Below are positions 56,072 to 64,000 of a stretch of 64,000 bases of DNA, piece by piece. The translations under genes and the position numbers were made by a program. Under the pieces are notes generated by a model that was not told the DNA's origin, searched no databases, and saw only the letters and a program-made list of their open reading frames with translations. Every line of letters begins with the position of its first letter. Within the stretch, counting starts at the first letter, position 1. Source of the stretch: Haliea sp. (GTDB taxonomy: Bacteria > Pseudomonadota > Gammaproteobacteria > Pseudomonadales > Halieaceae); the NCBI GenBank assembly GCA_002692965.1, contig NZNC01000012.1:1-64000 (forward strand), read 5' to 3'.

Positions 56072-57211
56072 ATGATAGACAGGATCCTCGTGGTAGGCGC
56101 CGGCTTTGCCGGGGCAACGGTTGCCCGCTCGCTGGTGGAGAGACTCCCGGGCTGCGAGGTCACCGTCATCGACACCCGCGACCACCTGGCTGGCAACGCT
56201 TACGATGCCGTCAGCGAACACACCGGGCATCTCTACCACCGCTACGGCCCCCACATCTTCCACACCAACAGCCAGGAGGTGGTCGACTGGCTGTCTCGCT
56301 TTACCGAGTGGCTGCCCTACCAGCACCGGGTCCGCGCCCTGCTGCCCAGCGGGCAGACCGCGCCCATGCCCATCAACCGGGACACCCTCAACAGCCACTT
56401 CGGTGTGTCACTGGACACTGGTCAGGCGGTAAGCGACTTTCTCGACAGCCTACGCCTGGATATCCCCAGCCCACGCAATGCCGAGGAGCACCTGCAGTCG
56501 ATCTACGGCCCCGAGCTCACCGAGCTGTTTTACGGCCGTTATACCCGCAAGATGTGGGCGCTGGAGCTGGCGGAACTGCCGATTTCCGTCGTTGCGCGCC
56601 TTCCCGTGCGCCGGGACGACAACCCCTACTATTTCAACGACAGCTTCCAGATGATGCCGCGGAATGGCTACACCGCGCTGATTTCACGCATGCTGGACCA
56701 TCCGCAGATCGCGGTCCATCTGGAGACCCCCTTCGACAAGGCCATGGAAAGCGACTACCGGCATGTCTTCAACAGCATGCCCATCGACGAGTATTTCGAG
56801 GAAATCTACGGTCCGCTGCCCTATCGCTCCATCCGCTTCGAGCACCGCTACGGCGAGGCCTGGGAGCAGGATGTGCCCTCGATCAACTTCACCGATGATG
56901 GGCCCTGGACGCGCAAGACCTGCTGGGCCCTGTTCCCCGGCTGCGGCGGCAAGCCGGGTGGGCATGTCACCTACGAGATGCCGTGCTCCTATGAAGACAA
57001 CAACTTCGAGCGCTACTACCCGGTGAAGACGGTGGATGGCTGGCCCCAGGAGCGCTACCGGCAGTACGCCGAGCTGGCAAAGCAGAAGGACAACATGACC
57101 TTCATCGGGCGCTGCGGACAGTATATCTACTACGACATGCACCAAGCCGTCGCCAACAGCCTGATGATTGCCAGGCGTTTCCGCGGAAACGCGGCCGGAC
57201 CTGATGTCTGA
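56072..57211 (+). CDS. glf: UDP-galactopyranose mutase (intact)
   Basis: 379 residues from the ATG at 56072, which has GGGAGG 10 nt upstream; an ATG at 56063 overlapping the ispA stop is too close to that site. FAD-binding ILVVGAGFAGATVARSL, RYGPHIFHTNSQEVVDWLSR, YTRKMWALELAEL, NGYTALISRMLDH and a C-terminal FIGRCGQYIYYDMHQAV. It converts UDP-galactopyranose to UDP-galactofuranose. GC-rich codon use like native genes and position in the ispA operon suggest an independent origin from the decayed copy at 48727. Confidence 0.95.
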   Translation: MIDRILVVGAGFAGATVARSLVERLPGCEVTVIDTRDHLAGNAYDAVSEHTGHLYHRYGPHIFHTNSQEVVDWLSRFTEWLPYQHRVRALLPSGQTAPMPINRDTLNSHFGVSLDTGQAVSDFLDSLRLDIPSPRNAEEHLQSIYGPELTELFYGRYTRKMWALELAELPISVVARLPVRRDDNPYYFNDSFQMMPRNGYTALISRMLDHPQIAVHLETPFDKAMESDYRHVFNSMPIDEYFEEIYGPLPYRSIRFEHRYGEAWEQDVPSINFTDDGPWTRKTCWALFPGCGGKPGGHVTYEMPCSYEDNNFERYYPVKTVDGWPQERYRQYAELAKQKDNMTFIGRCGQYIYYDMHQAVANSLMIARRFRGNAAGPDV

Positions 57212-57223
57212 CTCTATCCCGCG

Positions 57224-57817
57224 CTAATCCGCCCGGAACAAATGCCCCAGCTTGGCCCCCTTGGTCAGCAGGTACTTCTCGTTATGGGGATTGCTATCGC
57301 AATGCAGGGGCACACGCTCGACCACCTCCACGCCATTTTCTTCCATGGCGGCGACCTTGCGCGGGTTGTTGGTCATCAGGCGGACTTTCTGGATTTTCAG
57401 GTGGCGCAGCATGGGGCCGAGGATGCTGTAGTCGCGCATGTCGGCGCCAAAGCCCAGCTGTTCGTTGGCCTCGACGGTGTCGGCGCCGGCGTCCTGCAAC
57501 TTGTAGGCCTTGATCTTGTTCAGCAGACCAATGCCACGACCTTCCTGGCGCAGGTAGAAAATCGCGCCGCGGCCCTCTTTGGCAATGGCACTCAGGGCCG
57601 CCTCCAGCTGGTTGCCACAGTCGCAGCGCAGGCTGAACAGGGCGTCTCCAGTCAGGCACTCGGAGTGGATGCGGCAGAGTACCGGCTCGCCGTCGCTGAC
57701 GTCGCCCATGGTCAGCACCACGTGCTCCTTGTTGGCCTGGGGGTCCTCGAAGCCGTGAATATCAAACACGCCCCACTGGGTGGGCAGGCGCGAGGATTCT
57801 ACAAAACGTACTGACAC
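57224..57817 (-). CDS. ribA: GTP cyclohydrolase II
   Basis: 197 residues from a GTG at 57817. All key features: zinc-binding cysteines C54, C65 and C67 in HSECLTGD ... [25 protein letters not shown] and [11 protein letters not shown]. It opens GTP, the first step of riboflavin synthesis. An intact enzyme contrasts with the degenerate GCHII half of the RibBA-like protein at 61886. It converges on glf. Confidence 0.96.
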   Translation of the reverse strand: MSVRFVESSRLPTQWGVFDIHGFEDPQANKEHVVLTMGDVSDGEPVLCRIHSECLTGDALFSLRCDCGNQLEAALSAIAKEGRGAIFYLRQEGRGIGLLNKIKAYKLQDAGADTVEANEQLGFGADMRDYSILGPMLRHLKIQKVRLMTNNPRKVAAMEENGVEVVERVPLHCDSNPHNEKYLLTKGAKLGHLFRAD

Positions 57818-57943
57818 TGGGCTGGTCCGCTTGGGCTAAAAGGGCGGTAGTTTAGCACTTTTATGGGGCATGCATGGGGATCGCCTGCGGGCGCTTTCAT
57901 TCCACCGGACCAGGGCGGCGACTATCCGCTGGGGCGATAGGCG

Positions 57944-58606
57944 TCACCAGCCCCGGGACAGGCTCAGGACCCCATCCTTTTCCTGCAGCTCCACATGTTC
58001 GAGGTAGGTCATGCCCAGCAGGATGGTGGCGGGGAAATTGCCGTCCATCACCGAGGCCCGGACGTTGTCCACGCGAATCCCTCCCACCTCGACGCTGTCC
58101 AGCTTGACCACCCAGGCATCGACCACATCGCTGGCCGTTTCCACCCGGGAGGGGCTGCCGCTGCGGTAGTCGATACCCAGGCGTTCCGCCTGACCGCTGT
58201 TCATGGCGACGATATTGGCCCCGGTATCCACGATCACCGGCGCGGTGCGGCCGTTGATGCGGGCGGTGGTGACGTACTGGTTGCGGTTGTTGCGGGGAAT
58301 GTCCACCTGGCGCTTGTCGGGGGTGGCGTACTGGGTGGTGATCCTGCGATTGAGGCCGACCGTCTGGCGCTTGCCGTCAATCTCCAGCACCGCGGCGCGG
58401 GCGTCCGCGCTGACCAGGGTCACCCCCTGGAAGCTGTCGCCGGCGCGCAGGGTCTTGCGCTGGCCATTGATCATCAACACCGCCGTGTTGGGCAGCAGGG
58501 CTTCCACCTGGACTGCCACCGGCGGCTGGGCAGACACCCGCGCCACCAGCAGTACCGCCACCAGCAGCAGCGCCATACGCGGGAAAAAAGCGGTTCCAGC
58601 CATCAT
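57944..58606 (-). CDS. Retropepsin-like (clan AA) aspartic protease
   Basis: 220 residues with a signal peptide (ALLLVAVLLVARVSA). A single D-T/S-G motif VIVDTGANIVAMN and the second conserved loop ATILLGMTYLEHVEL identify the bacterial retropepsin-like family (dimeric active site). Substrates are unknown; possibly periplasmic. Coupled to pgpA (ATGA). Confidence 0.88.
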   Translation of the reverse strand: MMAGTAFFPRMALLLVAVLLVARVSAQPPVAVQVEALLPNTAVLMINGQRKTLRAGDSFQGVTLVSADARAAVLEIDGKRQTVGLNRRITTQYATPDKRQVDIPRNNRNQYVTTARINGRTAPVIVDTGANIVAMNSGQAERLGIDYRSGSPSRVETASDVVDAWVVKLDSVEVGGIRVDNVRASVMDGNFPATILLGMTYLEHVELQEKDGVLSLSRGW

Positions 58607-59076
58607 CCGAGCCCCCAGAGCGCCACATGCAGAATCGCGCAGGCCATGACACCGGCAAGAATATCATCAATCATGATGCCAAAACCGCCCTTCACCTGGC
58701 GGTCCAGGTGGCTGATCGGCCAGGGCTTGGCAATATCCAGTATGCGGAAAACGACGAAGCCGATGGCTATCCACAACCAGTCCGCGGGGACTGCCCACAG
58801 GGTGATCCAGTAACCCACGAATTCGTCCCAGACAATGCCCGGATGGTCGTGCACCTGCAGCTGGTCGCTGGTCCGCTGGCAAATCCATACCCCGACCACC
58901 GCCGCGGCCAGCACCAGCAGGCTGTAGGCCCAGAGCGGCCAGTCGGCCACCAGCAGGTAGACAGGCACGGCCGCCAGGGTGCCGACGGTGCCCGGGGCCT
59001 TGGGCGACAGCCCACTGCCAAAGCCGAAGGCGAGAAACTGCACGGGGCTGCGGAAGGGAGTCGGGGCCTGTGGCAT
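58603..59076 (-). CDS. pgpA: Phosphatidylglycerophosphatase A
   Basis: 157 residues from the ATG at 59076; an earlier in-frame ATG at 59184 would give an unusually long N-terminus. PgpA pattern: FGFGSGLSPKAPGTVGTLAAVP, VHDHPGIVWDEFVGYWITLW, FRILDIAKPWPISHLDRQVKGG, and GIMIDDILAGVMA. It removes phosphate from phosphatidylglycerophosphate in the inner membrane. Normally preceded by thiL directly; a toxin-antitoxin pair now lies between. Confidence 0.94.
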   Translation of the reverse strand: MPQAPTPFRSPVQFLAFGFGSGLSPKAPGTVGTLAAVPVYLLVADWPLWAYSLLVLAAAVVGVWICQRTSDQLQVHDHPGIVWDEFVGYWITLWAVPADWLWIAIGFVVFRILDIAKPWPISHLDRQVKGGFGIMIDDILAGVMACAILHVALWGLG

Positions 59077-59329
59077 TGGCGGGTCGTCCGTGATGGTGGC
59101 TTTGTCCCGATCAGAGCAAAGACGGGGCACTGCGCGCTCAGGGTTCCTCTGAAAAGTCGGTCGCCTCTTCAAAAAAACCATCAAATGTAGCCATTTGCTA
59201 CAAAATGCATCCTCAACGCAAGATTATAGGCGAGAGCACTGAAAGATGACATGAGAGTTCGAATGCACCGCCGACTCGTCGGCCCCGCGAAATGACTAGT
59301 TGCCATGACTACTGGAGGAGCGCTACCTT

Positions 59330-59596
59330 ATGACTATCGCATATAGTCAGGAAGAAGCCATGAGCTCAATTCATGTCACCAAGTCGGAATTCAAGGCACG
59401 AGCGCTGGAATACTTTCGCCAGGTGGAATCATCAGGCGAACCTTTAGTGGTTACAGACAGAGGCAAACCGGTGGTCGAAGTGCGTCGATACCGCAGCGAC
59501 CAGCGGTCCCCACGGGAAAAGCTGAGGGGCAGTGTCGTCCGCTACGAGAGGCCGACTGAACCGGTCGCCGAGGGAGACTGGGAGGCACTGGATTGA
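59330..59596 (+). CDS. Phd/YefM-family antitoxin
   Basis: 88 residues from the ATG at 59330 (GGAGGAG 9 nt upstream); an ATG at 59360 also has a possible site. Pattern SSIHVTKSEFKARALEYFRQ, then GEPLVVTDRGKPVVEV, is typical of the Phd/YefM DNA-binding antitoxin; the C-terminal acidic part should bind the toxin. It overlaps the toxin gene by 4 bp. Confidence 0.9.
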   Translation: MTIAYSQEEAMSSIHVTKSEFKARALEYFRQVESSGEPLVVTDRGKPVVEVRRYRSDQRSPREKLRGSVVRYERPTEPVAEGDWEALD

Positions 59597-59994
59597 TTGT
59601 TCTGGACACCCATGTCTTGGTCTGGTGGGTCAACGATGCGCCTCAGCTTTCATCTGCCGCCAGCGCTGCAATCGAACAGGAGCTGCAGTCTCCGGTGGGC
59701 CTGGTCGCAGTTTCCGCGATAACCGCCTGGGAGATTGCCATGCTGGTATCACTCGGTCGCCTCAGCCTCACCATGGGTGTTGACGACTGGATAAGCGAAA
59801 TTTCTGCCGTTGAAGGGCTGCAGTTCCTGCCCGTCGACACTGCTGTTGCCATCGAGTCCACCCGACTACCGGGCCAATTCCACAAGGATCCCGCCGACCG
59901 CATGATCGTCGCTCTCGCCCGACACCTGAATGCACCCCTGCTTACAGCCGACGAGAAAATCCGGCACTACGAACATGTCCGAACCCTCTGGTAA
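59593..59994 (+). CDS. PIN-domain toxin (VapC-like)
   Basis: 133 residues from a TTG at 59593, coupled to the antitoxin (TTGA). PIN active-site acids: D5 (VLDTHVLVWW), E47 (TAWEIAML), D99/D102 (DPADRMIVA) and D120 (TADEKI). It probably cleaves RNA. Its orientation is opposite to the flanking rib operon genes. Confidence 0.92.
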   Translation: MIVLDTHVLVWWVNDAPQLSSAASAAIEQELQSPVGLVAVSAITAWEIAMLVSLGRLSLTMGVDDWISEISAVEGLQFLPVDTAVAIESTRLPGQFHKDPADRMIVALARHLNAPLLTADEKIRHYEHVRTLW

Positions 59995-60006
59995 TCCTTC
60001 AATCAC

Positions 60007-60924
60007 CTAAAAATGCCGATAGCCGCCGAGCGCAGGGGCCCCGGGGCATTCGACCCCCTCCCCCGCCAGTACCTCGCCGATGCGGGCGCAGCCGGGAGGC
60101 AGTTCCATGCCGGGGGGCAGGGTGAAACAGAGCTCGTAATCGTCGCCGCCGCTGAGCGCCCAGTACAGTACCTGCTCGCGATCGGAATGAGTCAGCAAGG
60201 CCGGAGACAGCGGCAGCCGGCCGGGGTCGATTCGCAGGCGCACGCCGCTAGCGGCGGCAATATGCCCGGCATCGGCGAGCAGGCCATCGGAGATATCGAT
60301 GGCGGCGCTGGCCAGCCCCAGTAGTTGCTGCCCCAGCAGCAGCCGCGGGGTGGGCCGGTGAAAGCGGCCCTCGAGAAAGGCCTCGGAGCTCTCGTCACTG
60401 TGCCATTCACCCCGCAGCAGGGCCAGCCCGCCGGCGGCGTCGCCGAGGGTACCGGACACATAGAGTTCATCCCCCACCTGGGCCCCACCGCGCAGCAGCG
60501 CCTGGTGGGCCGGCAGCGCACCGAAGACCTGCACGGTGACGGTGAGCGGGCCGCGGGTGGTATCGCCCCCGACCAGGGGCAGGGCGAAGTCGCTGGCGGC
60601 GAGCCCCAGGCCCTGGCTGAAACTGTGCAGGAACAGCTCGTCCGCCTCGGGCAGGGTCAGGGCCAGGGTCATGCCCAGGGGGCGCGCGCCCATGGCAGCG
60701 AGGTCCGAGGCGGCCGCCGCCACGGCGCGGTAGGCGGTGTCCTCGGGCAGGGTGAAATCGGGGAAGTGCACGCCCTCGACGGCAGTGTCCACCGAAGTGG
60801 CCAAGCGCTCGCCGGGGCGCAGGCTGAGGATGGCACAGTCATCGCCCACGCCGAGCTCAACGGCGTCGCCGCGACCGTAGGCGGAAAAATAGCGGGCAAT
60901 CAGGCTGAACTCGTCCGCCGGCAT
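60007..60924 (-). CDS. thiL: Thiamine-monophosphate kinase
   Basis: 305 residues. ThiL pattern: FSLIARYFSAYGRGD, VGDDCAILSLRPGE, SVDTAVEGVHFPDFTLPEDT, VGGDTTRGPLTVTVQVFG, AIDISDGLLADAGHIA and SGGDDYELCFTL. It makes thiamine diphosphate, the cofactor of Dxs. The start overlaps the nusB stop (TGATG). Confidence 0.95.
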   Translation of the reverse strand: MPADEFSLIARYFSAYGRGDAVELGVGDDCAILSLRPGERLATSVDTAVEGVHFPDFTLPEDTAYRAVAAAASDLAAMGARPLGMTLALTLPEADELFLHSFSQGLGLAASDFALPLVGGDTTRGPLTVTVQVFGALPAHQALLRGGAQVGDELYVSGTLGDAAGGLALLRGEWHSDESSEAFLEGRFHRPTPRLLLGQQLLGLASAAIDISDGLLADAGHIAAASGVRLRIDPGRLPLSPALLTHSDREQVLYWALSGGDDYELCFTLPPGMELPPGCARIGEVLAGEGVECPGAPALGGYRHF

Positions 60925-61376
60925 CAGCGGGCCGTGGCGGTTTCCGCCTGGCGCAGGGAGCGGGCGGCCTTGTCGAGGACGCCGTTGATGTACTTGTGGC
61001 TGTCGGTGGCCCCGAACTTGCGCGCCAGGGACACCGCCTCGTTGATCACCACTTTCCAGGGCACGTCGATGCGATCACGCAGCTCGAACACGCCCATGCG
61101 CAGCAGGGTGCGCTCGATCGGGTCGAGGTCAGTGATCTTGCGATCCAGCAGCGGCTCGATCACCGCCTCCAGCTCGTCCACCACCGCGGGCACGCCGTGC
61201 AGCAGGGCGTGGAAGTAGTCGACATCGACGTGGCTGAAGTCATAGTCGCTGCGGAACTCGGCCTCGATCTGGGTGATCGGGGCCTCCGCCATGTGCCACT
61301 GGTAGAGGGCCTGGGTGGCGTAGTGACGGGCCTTGTGGCGCTCGGCCGCCAGGGTATTCAGCGTCTTCTTGGTCAC
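60924..61376 (-). CDS. nusB: Transcription antitermination factor NusB
   Basis: 150 residues from a GTG at 61376. NusB pattern: RHKARHYATQALYQWHMAEA, DVDYFHALLHGV, DLDPIERTLLRMGVFEL and PWKVVINEAVSLARKFGATD with SHKYINGVLDK. It acts with NusE in rRNA antitermination. Next to ribH as in many gammaproteobacteria. Confidence 0.95.
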   Translation of the reverse strand: MTKKTLNTLAAERHKARHYATQALYQWHMAEAPITQIEAEFRSDYDFSHVDVDYFHALLHGVPAVVDELEAVIEPLLDRKITDLDPIERTLLRMGVFELRDRIDVPWKVVINEAVSLARKFGATDSHKYINGVLDKAARSLRQAETATAR

Positions 61377-61386
61377 GGTGACGCGC

Positions 61387-61863
61387 TCAGCCCCCGACCT
61401 TGCCCAGCAGGTTGACCATCTCCAGGGCGGACAGGGCCGCTTCTGCGCCCTTGTTGCCGGCCTTGGTGCCGGAGCGCTCGATGGCCTGTTCGATGGAATC
61501 CACGGTAAGCACGCCAAAACTGATCGGCAGGCCATGCTCCAGGCTCACCTGGGCGATGCCCTTGGTGCACTCGCCGGCGACGTACTCGAAATGCGGGGTG
61601 CCGCCGCGGATCACCGCGCCCAGGGCGATGATGGCGTCGACATTGCCCTGCTTCGCAATCCGCTGGCAGACCAGGGGAATCTCGAAGGCGCCGGGGGCGC
61701 GCACGATGGTCAGCTGGGAGTCCTTGACGCCGTGCCGGCGCAGGGTATCGATCGCCCCCTCCAGCAGGTGCTCTACCACGAAGCTGTTCCAGCGCCCCAC
61801 CACCAGCGCAAAACGGCCCCGGCTGGCGGTGAAATCTCCCTCGATGGTCTTGATCTGGTGCAT
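61387..61863 (-). CDS. ribH: 6,7-Dimethyl-8-ribityllumazine synthase
   Basis: 158 residues from the ATG at 61863 (AAGGA about 9 nt upstream). Pattern [52 protein letters not shown] and [20 protein letters not shown]. It condenses dihydroxybutanone phosphate with the ribityl pyrimidine. Confidence 0.96.
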   Translation of the reverse strand: MHQIKTIEGDFTASRGRFALVVGRWNSFVVEHLLEGAIDTLRRHGVKDSQLTIVRAPGAFEIPLVCQRIAKQGNVDAIIALGAVIRGGTPHFEYVAGECTKGIAQVSLEHGLPISFGVLTVDSIEQAIERSGTKAGNKGAEAALSALEMVNLLGKVGG

Positions 61864-61885
61864 GCGGCTAGTCCTTGTGTGCAAT

Positions 61886-62998
61886 TCAGTCGGCGACGGG
61901 GCTCAGGTAGTCCTCGACTTCGAGCCCGAAACCGGAGATGGCATTGTACTTGATGGTCGCGCCCATCAGGTGGATTTTTCCGACGCCGAGATCCTTGAGG
62001 ATCTGCGAACCGAGGCCGACACTGGTGTAAATGTCCGGCGGGGCGACGGATTCCACCGGGGCATTGCCCAGGGCCAGGTCGATGCTGTTCAGCAGCTGCT
62101 CGGCGGACTCGTCCCGTGCCAGCAGTACGATCACCCCGTGTCCCTCGCGGGCCACCCGTGCCAGGCAGGCATTCATGCTCCAGGAGTGACGGTCGGGGAG
62201 CTGGCTGGTGACCAGGTCGCGCAGGGTGGAGGTGACATGCACCCGCACCGGGGTCGGCGTGTCCTCGCGAATCTCGCCCATGGACAGGGCCAGGTGCACG
62301 CCCCGGCTGCCGGATTCGCGGTAGGCGGTGAGGCGAAAGCGCCCGTGGGCGGTATCGATCTCGCCTTCGCGGATGCGGTGGACAGTGCGCTCGTTGACCA
62401 TGCGGAAGTGAATCAGGTCGGCGATGGTGCCGATTTTCAGGCCGTGCTTGTGGGCGAACTCCACCAGCGCCGCGCCGTCCGCCAGCACCCCCTCCGGGGT
62501 CAGGATATCGGCGATCACCGCCGCCGGCAGCAGGCCCGCGAGGCGCGCATAGTCGGAAGCGGCTTCGGTGTGACCGGCGCGGGTGAGCACGCCCCCGGGC
62601 ACCACCGTCAGCGGGAAGATATGCCCCGGCTGCACGATGTCCGAGGGCTTGGCGTGGGGCGCCACCGCGGCCTGCACCGTGCGCGCACGGTCGGCGGCGG
62701 AAATCCCGGTATCGATGCCCTCGGTGGCCTCGATGGACAGGGTGAAGTTGGACTTCTCGCCGTGGGCCGCGGGCACCATGGGCGGCAAGTCGAGCTGCCG
62801 GCAGCGCTCCTCGGTGAGGGCCAGGCAGACCAGGCCGCGGGCCTGGCGGGCCATGAAATTGACGTGCTGGGCGGTGACGTGCTCGGCGGCAACCATCACC
62901 ACGCCTTCGTTGAGGCTGTCGGCATCGTCGTCCACCAGCACCACCATGCGGCCCTGGCGAATGTCGCTGATCAGTTCGTCTACACTGTTGACTTGCAT
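61886..62998 (-). CDS. RibBA-like protein with altered active sites in both halves
   Basis: 370 residues. The N-terminal DHBP-synthase half (about 1-200) is recognisable ([25 protein letters not shown] with H143). Its catalytic loop, canonically DDEDRENEGD, reads [11 protein letters not shown] at 23-33, with a one-residue insertion and loss of the R, the metal-binding E and the terminal D. The C-terminal GTP-cyclohydrolase II half (about 205-370) has none of the three zinc cysteines found in the intact RibA at 57224. Proteins with an inactive GCHII half (RibBX-type) are known; loss in the DHBPS loop too is unusual. It sits in the rib operon between ribH and ribE and may be regulatory or structural. 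Confidence 0.85.
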   Translation of the reverse strand: MQVNSVDELISDIRQGRMVVLVDDDADSLNEGVVMVAAEHVTAQHVNFMARQARGLVCLALTEERCRQLDLPPMVPAAHGEKSNFTLSIEATEGIDTGISAADRARTVQAAVAPHAKPSDIVQPGHIFPLTVVPGGVLTRAGHTEAASDYARLAGLLPAAVIADILTPEGVLADGAALVEFAHKHGLKIGTIADLIHFRMVNERTVHRIREGEIDTAHGRFRLTAYRESGSRGVHLALSMGEIREDTPTPVRVHVTSTLRDLVTSQLPDRHSWSMNACLARVAREGHGVIVLLARDESAEQLLNSIDLALGNAPVESVAPPDIYTSVGLGSQILKDLGVGKIHLMGATIKYNAISGFGLEVEDYLSPVAD

Positions 62999-63020
62999 GG
63001 AATCGGGTCCTTGGCCGGCG

Positions 63021-63686
63021 TCAGGAACGCAGGTAGCCGTTCTCGGCGAGGGTGGCGAGGCTCAGGCCGGCACCGTGGCCGGCCTGGGCGGCGGCATCCC
63101 CCTGCAGCAGGCGCTCCAGGTAGCGGGCGATCACGTCCACTTCCAGGTTGACCCGGCTGCCCGGGCGGTACTCGCCGAACACGGTCTCCGCCATTGTCTG
63201 GGGAATGATGTTGAGGTCGAACTCGGCACCGTCCACGGCATTCACTGTCAGGCTGGTGCCGTCGATGCAGATGCTGCCCTTGTGGGCGATGTAGCGGGCC
63301 AGGTGGTCGGGGGCGCGCAGCACAAAGCGGATGGAGCGGCCGTCTTCGTAAGACTTGACCACTTCGCCGACGCCGTCGACGTGGCCGCTGACAATGTGCC
63401 CTCCCAGACGGCTGGCGGGGGTCAGGGCCCGCTCGAGGTTGACCCGACTGCCCACGGTGAGCTGGCCCAGGGTGGTGAAATCCAGGGTTTCCCGGGACAC
63501 ATCCGCCCAGTAGCCGTCGCCGGGAAGCTCGGTGACGGTCAGGCAGACGCCGTTGGTGGCGATGCTGTCCCCCAGGGCCACGTCATCCAGGGGCAGCTTG
63601 CCAGACTTGATGCGCAGGCGCAGGTCGCCGCCGCTGGGCTGCAGCGCGGCAATCTGGCCAACAGCCTCGATGATGCCTGTGAACAT
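63021..63686 (-). CDS. ribE: Riboflavin synthase, alpha subunit
   Basis: 221 residues with the two tandem lumazine-binding domains: MFTGIIEAVGQI, VALGDSIATNGVCLTV, SRLGGHIVSGHVDGVG and IAHKGSICIDGTSLTVNAVD. It dismutates two lumazines into riboflavin. It lies 22 bp upstream of the RibBA-like gene. Confidence 0.96.
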   Translation of the reverse strand: MFTGIIEAVGQIAALQPSGGDLRLRIKSGKLPLDDVALGDSIATNGVCLTVTELPGDGYWADVSRETLDFTTLGQLTVGSRVNLERALTPASRLGGHIVSGHVDGVGEVVKSYEDGRSIRFVLRAPDHLARYIAHKGSICIDGTSLTVNAVDGAEFDLNIIPQTMAETVFGEYRPGSRVNLEVDVIARYLERLLQGDAAAQAGHGAGLSLATLAENGYLRS

Positions 63687-63707
63687 GTCGGGTCCTGTGC
63701 TTGGCTC

Positions 63708-64000
63708 TCAGTAACGGGGCACGGCGGTAAAGCGCCAGTCGGCCCCCACCCGGCGCACGTCCGTGAACGCCAGCTCGACCTTCTCCGCCATGGTATCCAG
63801 GGGCAGGTGCAGCAGAGGCCGGGCCTCGCTGCCCAGCAGACAGGGCGCCATGTAGACAATCAGCTCGTCCAGCATGCCGGCCCTGAGCATGCCGCCCACC
63901 AGGCGGGGGCCGGATTCTACCAGAATTTCGTTGCATTGCCGCCTGTTCAGCTCGGCGAACAGGGCCGCGAGCTCCAGGCCACCATCGGCGAAGGGCAGTG
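63708..64000 (-). CDS. ribD: RibD, C-terminal part of the reductase domain (gene continues beyond the right edge)
   Basis: The gene enters at 64000 and stops at 63708 (97 codons). The reductase-domain end is clear: EILVESGPRLVGGMLRAGML, DELIVYMAPCLLG and a final DVRRVGADWRFTAV. RibD deaminates and reduces the pyrimidine intermediate of riboflavin synthesis. Only the end is visible, so the deaminase domain cannot be checked. Confidence 0.9.
   Translation of the reverse strand, partial: LPFADGGLELAALFAELNRRQCNEILVESGPRLVGGMLRAGMLDELIVYMAPCLLGSEARPLLHLPLDTMAEKVELAFTDVRRVGADWRFTAVPRY

Overview
The window is from a GC-rich, probably marine gammaproteobacterium. Halieaceae/Cellvibrionales is my best guess, from the chromosomal gene order (birA-coaX-tRNAs-tuf; xseB-ispA-dxs-ribA-pgpA-thiL-nusB-rib), the leucine-catabolic liu operon, steroid-type acyl-CoA genes and many cyclic-di-GMP proteins. 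There are no rRNA genes, CRISPR arrays or intact insertion sequences. Five tRNA genes are present.

Left part (1-26.7 kb): the start of tuf sits behind tRNA-Tyr, tRNA-Gly and tRNA-Thr with a good shared promoter. The usual upstream partners, tRNA-Thr(TGT), coaX and birA, lie about 23 kb away at 23.2-26.7 kb on the same strand. The intervening DNA holds a signalling block (orphan 5TM sensor, hybrid histidine kinase, periplasmic-binding lipoprotein, HD-GYP regulator, EAL protein), a divergent acyl-CoA hydratase/retro-aldolase cluster around a nested palindromic operator, a membrane GGDEF protein and assorted single genes. It also holds a small AT-richer remnant with a decayed integrase next to tRNA-Gly(CCC), and an Stf0-type sulfotransferase.

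Middle (26.8-43.7 kb): a SnoaL-like protein, a TetR regulator with a 47-bp palindromic operator, and a sterol desaturase-like hydroxylase come first. The complete liuR-liuABCDE leucine/isovalerate operon follows, interrupted by two long inverted-repeat elements. Next is an orphan ectoine-hydroxylase (EctD) homologue in which the iron-binding aspartate is replaced by alanine, the H-x-A pattern of iron/2-oxoglutarate halogenases. This is the most unusual protein in the window. Housekeeping genes (cysQ, yrfG, hslR), a second GGDEF protein and a degenerate SGNH protein complete this part.

Right part (43.7-64 kb): dxs is separated from xseB-ispA by a roughly 9-kb, AT-richer glycan island with glycosyltransferases, methyltransferases, a PglK-like ABC flippase and a nearly full-length decayed UDP-galactopyranose mutase gene. 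An intact, GC-rich glf is coupled to ispA, so galactofuranose synthesis appears to have moved into the isoprenoid operon. The riboflavin block follows (ribA, retropepsin-like protease, pgpA, thiL, nusB, ribH, ribBA-like, ribE, ribD). A Phd/PIN toxin-antitoxin pair is inserted between thiL and pgpA. The RibBA-like protein has lost key residues in both of its enzyme halves, while the separate RibA looks intact.
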